From positions 620,001 to 684,000 of the forward strand of contig CAWGQC010000005.1 of the NCBI GenBank assembly GCA_963824645.1: a DNA stretch of 64,000 nucleotides. The letters are read 5' to 3'. The position numbers were made by a program, and so were the translations under genes. Positions 43,948-53,257 of this stretch are shown in pieces; position 1 is the first letter of the stretch; each line of letters begins with the position of its first letter. Source of the DNA: Bog-756 sp963824645. Lineage in GTDB: Bacteria > Actinomycetota > Acidimicrobiia > Acidimicrobiales > RAAP-2. A model generated the notes under the pieces. That model saw only the letters and a list, made by a program, of their open reading frames with translations. It was not told the DNA's origin and ran no database searches.

Positions 43948-46371
43948 GTGGGCTCTTCCTGGACTCAACGGAGGGGGCGGTTCCCGTCCCTCAGGAACGG
44001 GGCGGTCACGACCGTCGCCATCGTCCCTCTGGCCCTGTTGGGAATGGGCGTGGCGGCGGTTCCGGCGGGGGCGTCCGGCACCACCACCATCACCACCTGC
44101 ACCCAGAAGGTATTCGACAAGGCGGTGAAGAAGAGCGGCACTGTGCTCTTCGGCGTCGACTGCTCGCTCACCCTGACCAAAACGGTCACGTTCGCCAAGT
44201 CGAAGGACGTGACCATCGAAGGCAACGGCTTTCAGGTCGAGATCAGCGGTGGGACCACGGTGCGCCTATTTTCCGTATCGGGCGGGACACTGTCGATCTC
44301 CGGCATCGAACTGGAGAACGCCGCCGCCGTCGGAGCCACCGGCGCCAACGGCGCGCAGGGATCGTCGGGCACGGTCGGAGGCACCCCGGGCACGCCGGGG
44401 AAGGCCGGAACCGTGGGTCAGGCCGGCTCGGGTGGTGGCACCGGGGGCAGCGGCGTCAGCGGGACCGCCGGCAAGAGCGGCGGCAACGGATCGAGCGCCG
44501 CGGGCGGCGCCATCGACGTGAAGTCGGGATCGGTCTCGCTGACCGACGACACCATCGCCGGCAATCAGGCCATCGGAGGCAACGGTGGTTCGGGTGGCTT
44601 CGGAGGAACAGGCACCGGTGGAGGTTCGGGCGGCAGCGGCGGCGGCGGCGGAGAAGGTGCCGGTGCCACCACCGCCGGCGGCAGTGGTGGTGACGGCAGC
44701 GCCGGTGGCAGTGGCGGTCCGGGCGGCGGGGGAGGTCAGGGAGCGGCCGGGGGCAACGGTGGTGGTGGTGGAACGGCCGAGGGGGGCGCCATCTACAACG
44801 CCGGCACCCTGACTGTCAGCGACTGCACCTTCGCCGGCAACATGGCCCGTGGCGGCAGCGGTGGCTCCGGGGGCAACGGCGGCGGGGGCGGTACCGGAGG
44901 CCCGGGGGGCACCGGTGGCAGCGGAGGGGTGGGGGGTGCGGGTGCGGAGAGCTCGGGCATGGGTGGTCCAGGGGGCGACGGCGGAGCAGCGGGGGCCGGG
45001 GGGGCCGGAGGAGTGCCCGGGACCGGAGGAGGGGCCGGTAGCGGCGGCACGGCCGGAGCCGCCACGGGTGGATCGATCTATAACGACGGCACGGTGACCA
45101 TCACCGGTGGGTCCTTCAGCAGCGACGACGCCTTCGGCGGGTCGGGCGAAGGTGGGGGCCAGGGAGGGGTGGCCGGCACCGGTGGCACGGGGGGCGGCGG
45201 CGGCAACGGAGGATCGGGTGGTGGCGGGGCCAACGGAGGCACCGGTGGCGGCAACGGTGGCTTCGGCCACGCTGGTGGCGCCGGGGGGTTGGCCACCGGC
45301 GCCAGCCGCTCCGGTTCGGCCGGCACGGCCGGCACGGCCGGGGTGGCCGAGGGCGGAGGGTTGTTCAACCAGAAGAACGCCTCTATCGACGGCACCGCCT
45401 TCAACGGGGAGACCGCCCGGGGCGGCTACGGGGCCAACGGTGGCAACGGTGGTAGCGGTGGGTCCGCGGGCGGGGGCGGTTCCGGGGGCACCGGGGGCAG
45501 TGGGGGTGGGGGTGGTAGTCCCGGCGGGCAGGGCGGAAGCGGTGCCGCCGGTGGGAGCCCGACCGCCGGCGGATCGACCACTCCGGGGTTGCCCGGTCAG
45601 CCCGGTTCGAACGGTGCCGACGGCCTGGGGGGTGCCATCTACAACGCGGCGGCCGGAGCGGGGAGCACCACCGGTCCCCCCGGTACCTTCACCCTCACCG
45701 GCGGCTCGTTCACCGAGGATGAAGCGTGGGGCGGTTACGCCGGCTTGGGGGGCAACGGTGGAGGCGGGGGCGGAGGGTCCGTCGGCGGGTCGGGTGGCAG
45801 TGGCGGCGCCAGCGGCGGGGCGGGCGACACCGGAGGCGCCGGTCAGAACGGCGGTGCGGGCAGCGCCGGAGGTGCCGGTGGGGCCGGCGGGGTGGGGGGG
45901 GAGGGAGGGGGCGCACAAGGTGGTGCCCTCTACAGCGTGGCCGGGGAGGTCACCTCGACCACCTTCACCGACGATGTGGCCCAGTGCTACGCCGCCGGTG
46001 AAGGGGGCAACGGCGGTGGCGGTGGGGCCGGGGGTGGCGATGCCGGGGGTGGGGCCGGAGGGTCCAACGGCAGTGGCGGGTCGGAACCCAACGGCAAGCT
46101 CGGGTTCGGCGGCAACGGAGGGGGTGGCGGTGCGGCCGGGGACGGTGGCCCGGGGGGGAATGCCGATGGCGGTGGCGTCTACACGACCAATCCACCCTTT
46201 ACCGGCAACACCTTCTCCGGAAATACGGTCGTCGCCGGACCGGCCGGCAGCGCCAACCCCAATCCGGGCCAAGGGGGCCCGGGCGGGGGGAACGGCGGGG
46301 TGGCCGGCAGCAATGGCGCAGCGGCCGTGGCCGGCACGGCGGGCGGGGCGGTCAATCCCAACCACAACTGA
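43948..46371 (+). CDS. Secreted glycine-rich beta-helix protein (PE_PGRS-like composition)
   Basis: An 807-residue exported protein. A signal peptide (VAIVPLALLGMGVAAVPAGA) is followed by a beta-helix cap (TCTQKVFDKAVKKSGTVLFG; SKDVTIEGNGFQVEIS). Six or more helix coils come next: GGAIYNAGTLTVSDCTFAGN, GGSIYNDGTVTITGGSF, GGGLFNQKNASIDGTAF, FTLTGGSFTEDEAWGG, GGALYSVAGEVTSTTF and GGGVYTTNPPFTGNTF. Long GGxGGxGG stretches of 50-90 residues separate the coils. Coils plus Gly-rich inserts suggest a solenoid with polyglycine-II sheets. There is no PE or PPE domain, so it is not a mycobacterial PE_PGRS protein despite similar composition. The GTG at 43948 is used. Function unknown; surface structure is likely. 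Confidence 0.82.
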   Translation: MGSSWTQRRGRFPSLRNGAVTTVAIVPLALLGMGVAAVPAGASGTTTITTCTQKVFDKAVKKSGTVLFGVDCSLTLTKTVTFAKSKDVTIEGNGFQVEISGGTTVRLFSVSGGTLSISGIELENAAAVGATGANGAQGSSGTVGGTPGTPGKAGTVGQAGSGGGTGGSGVSGTAGKSGGNGSSAAGGAIDVKSGSVSLTDDTIAGNQAIGGNGGSGGFGGTGTGGGSGGSGGGGGEGAGATTAGGSGGDGSAGGSGGPGGGGGQGAAGGNGGGGGTAEGGAIYNAGTLTVSDCTFAGNMARGGSGGSGGNGGGGGTGGPGGTGGSGGVGGAGAESSGMGGPGGDGGAAGAGGAGGVPGTGGGAGSGGTAGAATGGSIYNDGTVTITGGSFSSDDAFGGSGEGGGQGGVAGTGGTGGGGGNGGSGGGGANGGTGGGNGGFGHAGGAGGLATGASRSGSAGTAGTAGVAEGGGLFNQKNASIDGTAFNGETARGGYGANGGNGGSGGSAGGGGSGGTGGSGGGGGSPGGQGGSGAAGGSPTAGGSTTPGLPGQPGSNGADGLGGAIYNAAAGAGSTTGPPGTFTLTGGSFTEDEAWGGYAGLGGNGGGGGGGSVGGSGGSGGASGGAGDTGGAGQNGGAGSAGGAGGAGGVGGEGGGAQGGALYSVAGEVTSTTFTDDVAQCYAAGEGGNGGGGGAGGGDAGGGAGGSNGSGGSEPNGKLGFGGNGGGGGAAGDGGPGGNADGGGVYTTNPPFTGNTFSGNTVVAGPAGSANPNPGQGGPGGGNGGVAGSNGAAAVAGTAGGAVNPNHN

Positions 46372-46454
46372 TCTGCCCGGCCGCCATACTGGTCGACCCA
46401 GTCACCGTTCGAGCGGCCCTTTCCAGGGGTCGATCGGACCACAAAGGAGATCCA

Positions 46455-47723
46455 GTGCCGATCAACGTGACCCCCATACCCGGCCTGGATCCGGCCATCA
46501 ATGACATTCGGCGACGCACGGCGGACTTCATCAACCAGGAGGTGCTCCCCAGCGAAGAGGTGCTGTGGCGGGCCCGGCGCGACTCGGGTGTATCCGAGGA
46601 CGAACGGGAGGACAGTCGGCGCAGGAGCATCGAGAGGCGGGAGGAGGTCAAGGCCAAGGTGCAAAAGGCCGGGCTGTGGGCTCCCCATCTGCCTCAGGAG
46701 TACGGCGGCATGGGTCTCGACTTTCTGGCCCTGGCCTACATGTACGAAATTCTGGCCTATGCCGTGGGGGCGTCATCACTGTTCGGAATCGCCGCCCCCA
46801 ATTCGGGCAACGCCACCATCCTGGTCAAGTACGGCACCGAGGAGCAGAAGCGCAAGTGGCTGATTCCGCTCATCGAGGGAACCATGCAATCCGGCTTCTC
46901 CATGACCGAGCCGGACAACGCCGGCTCGGATCCGCGCTCCATCCAAACCGAGGCGGTGCGTGACGGCGATGACTGGGTCATCAACGGACACAAGTGGTTC
47001 ACATCCAACGGCATCGAGGCCGACTTCTTCATCGTGATGTGCAGAGCCAACGATCCAACCGGCGAGCTCGGGGCACCCGGTCGGATGACTCAGATCATCG
47101 TCCCGACCGACACCGCGGGTGTGAACATCATCCGAGGGATCGGCATCTTCGGCCACTCCACCTCGGACCACTGCGAGATCCGATACGAGAACGTGCGGGT
47201 GCCGGTGGAGAACACCCTCGGTCTGGTGGGTCAGGGTCACCAGGCGGCTCAGGACCGCCTCGGCGCAGGACGGGTCTACCACTGCATGAATTCAGTAGGA
47301 CAGATGTGGCGCGCCTTCGACCTCATGGTGGAAAGGGCCCTGACCCGTCAGGTGCACGGTGGACTGCTCAAGGACAAGCAGTTCATCCAGGGGTTCATCG
47401 CCGAAAGCTACATGGACGTGCAGTCGGCCCGACTGATGACCATCAACGCGGCCGAGAAGGTGGCGGGGGGCGACCCCGACGTGCGTACGGCCATATCGGC
47501 CATCAAGGTCTTCGTGCCCGCCGCCTACCATCGGGTCGTCGACCGGGCCATCCAGGTGTGGGGTGGTGCGGGGGTAAGCAACGACTTACCACTGGCCGGC
47601 ATGTACCTCACCGCCCGGGTACTGCGCCTGGCCGACGGACCGGACGAAGTGCACAAGATCCTGATGGCCAAGAATATTCTGCACCGCTACGAGAGCGGCG
47701 AGAGCTGGAACTTCGGCAATTGA
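46455..47723 (+). CDS. Acyl-CoA dehydrogenase family protein
   Basis: A 422-residue FAD enzyme that introduces a 2,3 double bond into an acyl-CoA, passing electrons to ETF. Family features are the N-terminal helical domain, GFSMTEPDNAGSDPRSIQT (the flavin-binding motif), DDWVINGHKWFTSNG, IRGIGIFGHSTSDHCEIRYENVRVP and the C-terminal IQVWGGAGVSNDLPLAGMY. Length and order resemble the ACAD10/11 group. The GTG at 46455 has AAAGGAGA at a good distance. No own ETF gene is adjacent; the ETF-like pair in the mft operon is too divergent to assign as its partner. Substrate chain length is unknown. Confidence 0.92.
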   Translation: MPINVTPIPGLDPAINDIRRRTADFINQEVLPSEEVLWRARRDSGVSEDEREDSRRRSIERREEVKAKVQKAGLWAPHLPQEYGGMGLDFLALAYMYEILAYAVGASSLFGIAAPNSGNATILVKYGTEEQKRKWLIPLIEGTMQSGFSMTEPDNAGSDPRSIQTEAVRDGDDWVINGHKWFTSNGIEADFFIVMCRANDPTGELGAPGRMTQIIVPTDTAGVNIIRGIGIFGHSTSDHCEIRYENVRVPVENTLGLVGQGHQAAQDRLGAGRVYHCMNSVGQMWRAFDLMVERALTRQVHGGLLKDKQFIQGFIAESYMDVQSARLMTINAAEKVAGGDPDVRTAISAIKVFVPAAYHRVVDRAIQVWGGAGVSNDLPLAGMYLTARVLRLADGPDEVHKILMAKNILHRYESGESWNFGN

Positions 47724-47769
47724 GCCGACGGGGTTTCCGGCGAGGGGCAGCTCCGGTACTGTCCTCCGC

Positions 47770-49125
47770 GTGGAGCCAACTGCGATCAAGCAACAACGGA
47801 CCCTGGTCACCGAGCTACCCGGACCTCGCTCGCAGGAGCTCGAGCGACGGCGAGCCGCTGCCGTCGCCCCCGGGGTGAGCTCGGTGCTTCCCGTGTATGT
47901 GAAAGAGGCGTCCGGTGCCATCCTGGTCGACGTCGACGGCAACTCGCTCATCGACCTCGGGGCGGGCATCGCCGTCAACAGTGTGGGACACGCCGCTCCC
48001 GCGGTGGTCGAGGCCGCCCGCCACCAGATGGCCCGTTTCTCCCATACCTGCTTTATGGTCAACCCCTACGAGGGCTACGTGGCCGTGTGCGAGGCGCTCA
48101 ACGGGTTGGCACCGGGTGACCATTCCAAACGCACGGCTCTGTTCAACTCCGGCGCCGAGGCGGTCGAGAACGCCGTAAAAATCGCCCGCCATGTCACCGG
48201 GCGCGCCGCGGTAGTGGTCTTCGATCACGCCTACCACGGCCGCACCAACTTGACCATGGCCCTCACGGCCAAGAACATGCCCTACCGGGACCGGTTCGGC
48301 CCCTTCGCCCCGGAGATCTACCGGGTGCCCATGTCCTATCCGTTCCGCGATGCCGACACCATGACCGGCGAACAGGCGGCGGGGCGGGCCATCGAACAGA
48401 TCGAACGCCTGGTCGGCGTGGACAATCTGGCCTGCGTGCTCATCGAGCCGATCCAAGGCGAAGGCGGCTTCGTGGTACCGGCCCGGGGATTCCTTCCCGC
48501 CCTGGCCGGATGGTGCCGCGACCGGGGCGTCCTTCTCGTCGCCGACGAAATCCAGACCGGATTCTGCCGGACCGGCGACTGGTTCGCCTGCGACGATGAG
48601 GGCATCGTCCCCGATCTGCTGTGCACGGCCAAAGCGCTCGGTGGAGGCCTGCCCCTGGCCGCCGTGACCGCCCGGGCCGGCCTGATGGACCAGATCCACA
48701 GCGGAGGGCTGGGCGGGACCTATGGAGGTAACCCGGTGGCCTGTGCCGCCGCCCTGGCGGCCATCGATCTGATGCGGGAAGAGGACCTGGCCGCGGCGGC
48801 CCGCTCCATCGGACAGAAGGTGACAGAGGTGTTGTCGGGCCTGACTGACGCCCACCCGGCTGTCGGTGACGTACGCGGTCGTGGGGCCATGATGGCCATG
48901 GAGATCGTGCGTCCGGGCACCCTGGAGCCCGATCCTGATGCCACACGACGCATCGCCCAGACGTGCCACCGGGAGGGCGTGGTTGTCCTGACCTGTGGCA
49001 GTTACGGCAACGTGATCCGTCTGCTGCCGCCGCTGACCATCGACGACGGTCTTCTGACCGACGGTCTCGACGTCCTGGCCGGAGCAACGGCCGAAGTCCT
49101 CAGCGCCACCGGCACGCCGTCCTGA
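47770..49125 (+). CDS. gabT: 4-aminobutyrate aminotransferase (class III)
   Basis: A 451-residue PLP enzyme, probably converting GABA and 2-oxoglutarate to succinate semialdehyde and glutamate. Motifs are FNSGAEAVENAVKIARHVTGR, FDHAYHGRTNLTMALTAKN, IEPIQGEGGFVVPARGFLP, VLLVADEIQTGFCRTG and the PLP-binding Lys288 in CTAKALGGGLPLAAV. GGTYGGNPVACAAALA and GVVVLTCGSYGNVIRLLPPL close the fold. The GTG at 47770 is 46 bases after the acyl-CoA dehydrogenase stop. The aldehyde dehydrogenase at 53258 could take succinate semialdehyde, but other genes intervene. Related omega-aminotransferases cannot be excluded. Confidence 0.88.
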   Translation: MEPTAIKQQRTLVTELPGPRSQELERRRAAAVAPGVSSVLPVYVKEASGAILVDVDGNSLIDLGAGIAVNSVGHAAPAVVEAARHQMARFSHTCFMVNPYEGYVAVCEALNGLAPGDHSKRTALFNSGAEAVENAVKIARHVTGRAAVVVFDHAYHGRTNLTMALTAKNMPYRDRFGPFAPEIYRVPMSYPFRDADTMTGEQAAGRAIEQIERLVGVDNLACVLIEPIQGEGGFVVPARGFLPALAGWCRDRGVLLVADEIQTGFCRTGDWFACDDEGIVPDLLCTAKALGGGLPLAAVTARAGLMDQIHSGGLGGTYGGNPVACAAALAAIDLMREEDLAAAARSIGQKVTEVLSGLTDAHPAVGDVRGRGAMMAMEIVRPGTLEPDPDATRRIAQTCHREGVVVLTCGSYGNVIRLLPPLTIDDGLLTDGLDVLAGATAEVLSATGTPS

Positions 49126-49170
49126 CAGAAGGACCCGGCTTAGAAGGCCGTCGCATCATCGAGGCGGCGG

Positions 49171-49797
49171 TCACCCGCCGGTAGGGGGAAAGACGGCCTG
49201 GGCCGAGGCCAATCCGGCGTCCACGCATCGGATCTCCTCATCGGCGTCACGTACCAGGGTCTTCACCCACTGTCCGTTGGCGTCGCTGGCTGAGGCCACT
49301 GCCGCCCTCTGCACGTCGGAGGCGGCCTGCATCACCTCGATGGCCTGGGCGGCCACATCGGGGGGCACCACACCCCCACTCTCGATCCGCAGCACTGTGT
49401 CAATCCTCGCCGTCACCTGGCGGAGCCGCCGGCACAGTTCGGGCAGCGACGCCGTCGACCCGTTGGCCTCCTCGGCCGCCTTGACGGCGGCATCGGCCCG
49501 GTCCACCGAGCGCCAGAGCTCACGTCGGACGTGGCGCTGTGTCCACCGATAGACGTCGTCGGGAGCCCAGGACTGCCGGGGAGACCGCCGTGAGGAAGTG
49601 GCCTCCCACAAAGCCAACCCCGCCACCACCAGCCCGTGCGAGTGGAAAGCACGCCACTTCTTGCGTCCATAACGCCAGACGAGGGCGGCGGCCACCACAC
49701 AGCCGGCCACCACCGCAGTGACGAAGGCCATCATGCCGATGAGCAGAGGCTCCCAGAGCGAGGCGACCACTCCTTCAGTGTAGGCCGCTGGCCCCAC
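49171..49797 (-). CDS. Hypothetical membrane-anchored helical protein
   Basis: A 208-residue protein with no family I recognise. One N-terminal transmembrane helix (about 17-42, IGMMAFVTAVVAGCVVAAALVW) is followed by a basic stretch (RYGRKKWRAFHSH). The rest is mostly alpha-helical and charged (ELWRSVDRADAAVKAAEEANG; LCRRLRQVTARIDTVLRIES). It probably faces the cytoplasm as a scaffold or regulator. The GTG start at 49797 is uncertain; another GTG is at 49770. It converges with gabT. Confidence 0.6.
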   Translation of the reverse strand: MGPAAYTEGVVASLWEPLLIGMMAFVTAVVAGCVVAAALVWRYGRKKWRAFHSHGLVVAGLALWEATSSRRSPRQSWAPDDVYRWTQRHVRRELWRSVDRADAAVKAAEEANGSTASLPELCRRLRQVTARIDTVLRIESGGVVPPDVAAQAIEVMQAASDVQRAAVASASDANGQWVKTLVRDADEEIRCVDAGLASAQAVFPPTGG

Positions 49798-49833
49798 TGA
49801 TCGGAAGGCGGCCCTGGGCGCCGATCGACCGGC

Positions 49834-50589
49834 TCACTCCACCGGAGCGAGGAGCAGTTCCGCCAAGCGGTCGATGTCGGCCGGAGGCAGCCCGGCCTCC
49901 ACCGCCCAGCTGCGGGCTCCTCCGAAACGTCGGTCCAGCTCGCCGAGGAACCGGACCATGGTTTCGCTCATCACGCCGAACCGCGACGACGGCAACCGGG
50001 TCATGCGCTCGGCGAAGGCGGGGTCGGACCGGTAGCGACCGAGGATCAATTCCATGCGGCCCTCGGTGATGAGGTAGTCGTCCACGATGACATCGGCGTC
50101 GACGCCCAGCAGGCCCAGGATGAGCGCAGCCAGCACTCCCGTTCGGTCCTTGCCGGCCGCACAGTGGAAGACGAGCGGGAGGTTGGCCGCATCAGCCACC
50201 AAGGCCAGAGCGGTCACCAGTGACCGACGGCCGACGTCGAGGTACCACAGGTACCGTTCGGAGAGGTCATCGCCGGGCGAGGCCGGGGCGGCCACAGATT
50301 CGCCGTCCTCGCCGTCCTGGATCACCGAAAGATGGTGGTAACCGATCGGCTCGGGGCCGAGCGGCCCCCGACCGGTGTGCTCCAACTCTCGGGACGTGCG
50401 CAGGTCGATGATGGTGGTGAGCCCCAATGACCGCAGTCGGTCGACATCTCCGGGGGTCAGCTCATGCAACGTGTCGCTACGAAACAGCGTTCCCCACCTG
50501 GTCATACGCCCGTCACTGGTCGGATAGCCGCCCAGGTCCCGGAAGTTGAACGACCCGTCGAGCGGCACCAGGCTGGGGCGGGCTTCCAT
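49834..50589 (-). CDS. Tyrosine-protein phosphatase (MptpB/LipA-like)
   Basis: A 251-residue phosphatase. The P-loop VFHCAAGKDRTGVLAALIL gives the catalytic Cys143 and Arg149 of the Cx5R motif; Lys and Asp in CAAGKDR are characteristic of the actinobacterial MptpB group, which also uses phosphoinositides. The N-terminus SFNFRDLGGYPTSDGRMTRWGTLFRSD is the family signature. The ATG at 50589 is supported by this match. It is cytoplasmic unless secreted by an unknown route. It is divergent from the MMPL gene. Confidence 0.9.
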   Translation of the reverse strand: MEARPSLVPLDGSFNFRDLGGYPTSDGRMTRWGTLFRSDTLHELTPGDVDRLRSLGLTTIIDLRTSRELEHTGRGPLGPEPIGYHHLSVIQDGEDGESVAAPASPGDDLSERYLWYLDVGRRSLVTALALVADAANLPLVFHCAAGKDRTGVLAALILGLLGVDADVIVDDYLITEGRMELILGRYRSDPAFAERMTRLPSSRFGVMSETMVRFLGELDRRFGGARSWAVEAGLPPADIDRLAELLLAPVE

Positions 50590-50890
50590 GTTCCCATCAT
50601 GGTCGACCGATGACCGTATCCGGTCCCTGCCGACCTAAGCTGGCCCCCGGGCCTCAAGTGAATGGCCCCACCGGACGATCACACGGGTACCGTCCATCGA
50701 CGAGAATGAGTCGATCGGCAGAGAAGCGAGAGGTGCACTGCGGCCCCGCTGGACCGCCGGCAATCACGTCGGTCACCACCCGTTCACGTGTTCCCTCAGT
50801 AACCTCCAGTGCAGAGCAGATACCCATGGCCCGCGACAGACAACGGCCATCGACGTTGAATGACCATCGACCATGAGGAGTAAGCAGTAG
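50590..50890. other. Divergent intergenic region, phosphatase / MMPL transporter
   Basis: This 301-base gap carries promoters for the genes on either side. Short frames show no family resemblance. A GAGGAGTAAG ribosome site (50875-50884) precedes the MMPL ATG. No clear -35/-10 pair or operator was recognised by eye. Confidence 0.5.
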
Positions 50891-53116
50891 ATGAAGTCAC
50901 TCGCCACCTGGTGCGTCCGCCATCGAGTCCTGGTTTTGATCCTGTGGTTAGTCGCGCTCATCGGGATGATCGGGCTGTCCCGGGCGGTGGGCACCGACTA
51001 CACCAACAGCTTCACCCTTCCCCACACGGAGTCGACCCAGGCCCTCCAGCTCCTCCAGGCGGCGGAGCCGGCCGTGGCCGGTGACCGCGAGCAGATCGTC
51101 TTCCACAGCACCGACGGCACCAAGGTCACCGATCCGGCCGTTATGGACAAGGTCAACGCCATGCTGGCCAAGGTGGCCGACCTGCCCCACGTCTCGAAGA
51201 TCACCAGCCCGTACGAGCCCCTCGGGGCCAACCAGATCAGTGCCGACGGCACCACCGCCTTCGCCACCGTCACCTTCGACACGCTGGCCCAGAACATCTC
51301 GACCCCGGCGGCCCAGACGTTCGTGTCCACGGCCCAGACCGCCTCCGGACCCGGTCTGCAAGTGGCGGTGGCCGGTCAGATCGCCGAGGCGGCCGACAAG
51401 CCCTCCTTCGGCGGCACGGGACTCGGGGTCATCCTGGCCGGCGTCGTCCTCCTCCTCGTGTTCGGCTCGGTCTTCGCCATGGCCCTCCCCCTTCTGTCGG
51501 CGCTGGCCTCGCTGGGTACGGCCATCGGGCTCATCGGCATCCTCAGCCACGTGCTCAAGATGCCCCAGTTTTCGGTGGAGTTGGTCCTGCTGATCGGCCT
51601 CGGCGTCGGCGTCGACTACGCCCTCTTCATCGTGACCCGTCACCGACAGGGTCTGATCGCCGGAAGAGACGTCGAATCCTCGATCGTCAACGCCGTCAAC
51701 ACATCGGGGCGGGCCGTGCTGTTCGCCGGAATCATCGTGTGCATCGCCCTGCTCGGTATGTTCGCCCTCGGCGTCTCCTTCCTCTACGGGCTGGCCATCG
51801 CCGCCGCCATCGGCGTGTCATTCACCATGGTCGCCGCCCTCACCCTGCTTCCGGCCTTCCTCGGCTTCATCGGCCCCCGGGTCTTGAGCCGGCGGCAGAA
51901 GCGGGACCTGGCCGCCAACGGTCCCCGGGTGGTGGGTAGTGGCACCAAGGGCTTCTGGCCCAAATGGGCGGCGTTCGTGTCCCGTCGGCCGGTGATCCCC
52001 GCCCTGGTGGCTCTGGTGGTGGTGGTGTTCATCGCCCTGCCCTTCTTCTCGTTGCGCCTCGGTTTCTCCGACCAGGGGAACGATCCGACGGGTACCACGA
52101 CGCGGGAGGCCTACGACCTTCTGGCCAACGGGTTCGGGCCCGGCTTCAACGGTCCCCTCCTGCTGGTGACCCAGAACGCCGGCGCCGCCGACCTTCCGGT
52201 CCTCGACAAGTTGGCGACGGCCGTCCAACACCAGAGTGGGGTGGTCGACCAGAAGATCGTCCCGCTGCCCCTTCCGGCCAAGGACGGGAAGCAGGTGACG
52301 CTGCTGACCGTGTACCCGACCACGTCGCCGGAGGCGGCGGCCACCACCGATCTCATCGATCACCTACGACAGTCCACCATCCCGTCCGTGGTGGACGGCA
52401 CCGGCGTCACGGTCGACGTGGGCGGCAACACGGCCATATTCGTCGATTTCGCCCGCGTGCTGTCGTCCAAGCTGCCCCTGTTCATCGGACTGGTGGTCGT
52501 CCTATCCTTCCTGCTGCTGGCCATGGTGTTCCGCAGCATCATCATTCCGCTGACGGCGGCAGCCATGAACCTCCTTTCGATCGGAGCCGCTTTCGGGGTG
52601 CTGGTGGCCGTGTTCCAGTGGGGATGGCTGGGTTCGGTCTTTCAAGTCAGTCGAGCCGGTCCCGTCGAGTCCTTCCTGCCGGTGATGCTGTTCGCCATCC
52701 TGTTCGGCCTGTCCATGGACTACGAGGTCTTCCTCATCAGCCGGATCCAGGAGGAGTGGCTGACCTCGGGCGACAACCGGGAAGCCGTGCGCAAAGGCTT
52801 GGCCGCCACCGGCAAGACCATCACCGCCGCCGCCCTCATCATGATCCTGGTCTTCGGATCGTTCATCCTGGGCGGCGAAAGGGTCATCAAGGAGTTCGGA
52901 CTGGGCCTGGCCGCGGGTATCGCCATAGACGCCATCCTCATCCGTATGGCCATCGTGCCCGCCCTCATGTTCCTGTTCGGCAAGGCCAACTGGTGGTTCC
53001 CCCGGGGGCTCGACCGCATTCTCCCCCGCCTCAATGTCGATCCCGACCTTCCACCGGAGGCGGCCCGTCCGGACGAACCCGAAGAACCAGCTCAACCGGA
53101 GCCGGTGCGGGTCTGA
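50891..53116 (+). CDS. MMPL family transporter
   Basis: A 741-residue RND-superfamily inner-membrane protein with about 12 transmembrane helices in two homologous halves. The first helix (VLVLILWLVALIGMIGLS) is followed by a large outside domain (SVDGT-type, about 40-160), then helices beginning GTGLGVILAGVVLLLVFGSVFAMALPLL and the motif VGVDYALFIVTRHRQ, whose Asp/Tyr pair carries protons. The second half repeats this, with FGLSMDYEVFLISRIQEEW. Such proteins export lipids, siderophores or drugs using proton force. Substrate is not evident; the setting gives no lipid-synthesis partner. The ATG at 50891 follows GAGGAG. Confidence 0.93.
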   Translation: MKSLATWCVRHRVLVLILWLVALIGMIGLSRAVGTDYTNSFTLPHTESTQALQLLQAAEPAVAGDREQIVFHSTDGTKVTDPAVMDKVNAMLAKVADLPHVSKITSPYEPLGANQISADGTTAFATVTFDTLAQNISTPAAQTFVSTAQTASGPGLQVAVAGQIAEAADKPSFGGTGLGVILAGVVLLLVFGSVFAMALPLLSALASLGTAIGLIGILSHVLKMPQFSVELVLLIGLGVGVDYALFIVTRHRQGLIAGRDVESSIVNAVNTSGRAVLFAGIIVCIALLGMFALGVSFLYGLAIAAAIGVSFTMVAALTLLPAFLGFIGPRVLSRRQKRDLAANGPRVVGSGTKGFWPKWAAFVSRRPVIPALVALVVVVFIALPFFSLRLGFSDQGNDPTGTTTREAYDLLANGFGPGFNGPLLLVTQNAGAADLPVLDKLATAVQHQSGVVDQKIVPLPLPAKDGKQVTLLTVYPTTSPEAAATTDLIDHLRQSTIPSVVDGTGVTVDVGGNTAIFVDFARVLSSKLPLFIGLVVVLSFLLLAMVFRSIIIPLTAAAMNLLSIGAAFGVLVAVFQWGWLGSVFQVSRAGPVESFLPVMLFAILFGLSMDYEVFLISRIQEEWLTSGDNREAVRKGLAATGKTITAAALIMILVFGSFILGGERVIKEFGLGLAAGIAIDAILIRMAIVPALMFLFGKANWWFPRGLDRILPRLNVDPDLPPEAARPDEPEEPAQPEPVRV

Positions 53117-53190
53117 GAACCGGTCGGGCCCGCGGAGCCCCCCGTCCGGGCCCCGGCCCTCTCTTCGGGCCATGGTCGGCTCCCACCTCC

Positions 53191-53221
53191 TTGACAGACC
53201 AGTAGGCCCAGGTCTTAGCTT
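53191..53221 (+). promoter_or_regulatory. Candidate promoter with operator-like repeat upstream of aldehyde dehydrogenase
   Basis: TTGACA (53191-53196) is followed by TTAGCT or TAGCTT (53215-53221) at 18-19 bases. Inside the spacer AGACC (53196-53200) and GGTCT (53211-53215) form an inverted repeat, a plausible repressor site. The ALDH ATG is 37 bases downstream. Confidence 0.5.
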
Positions 53222-53257
53222 CACTCAAGAGACATCCACCGACCACTGGGGGACCGC

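Noticed and set aside
43948..46371. Possible mycobacterial PE_PGRS gene
   Set aside because: There is no N-terminal PE domain; instead a signal peptide and beta-helix coils are present. Only composition is similar.
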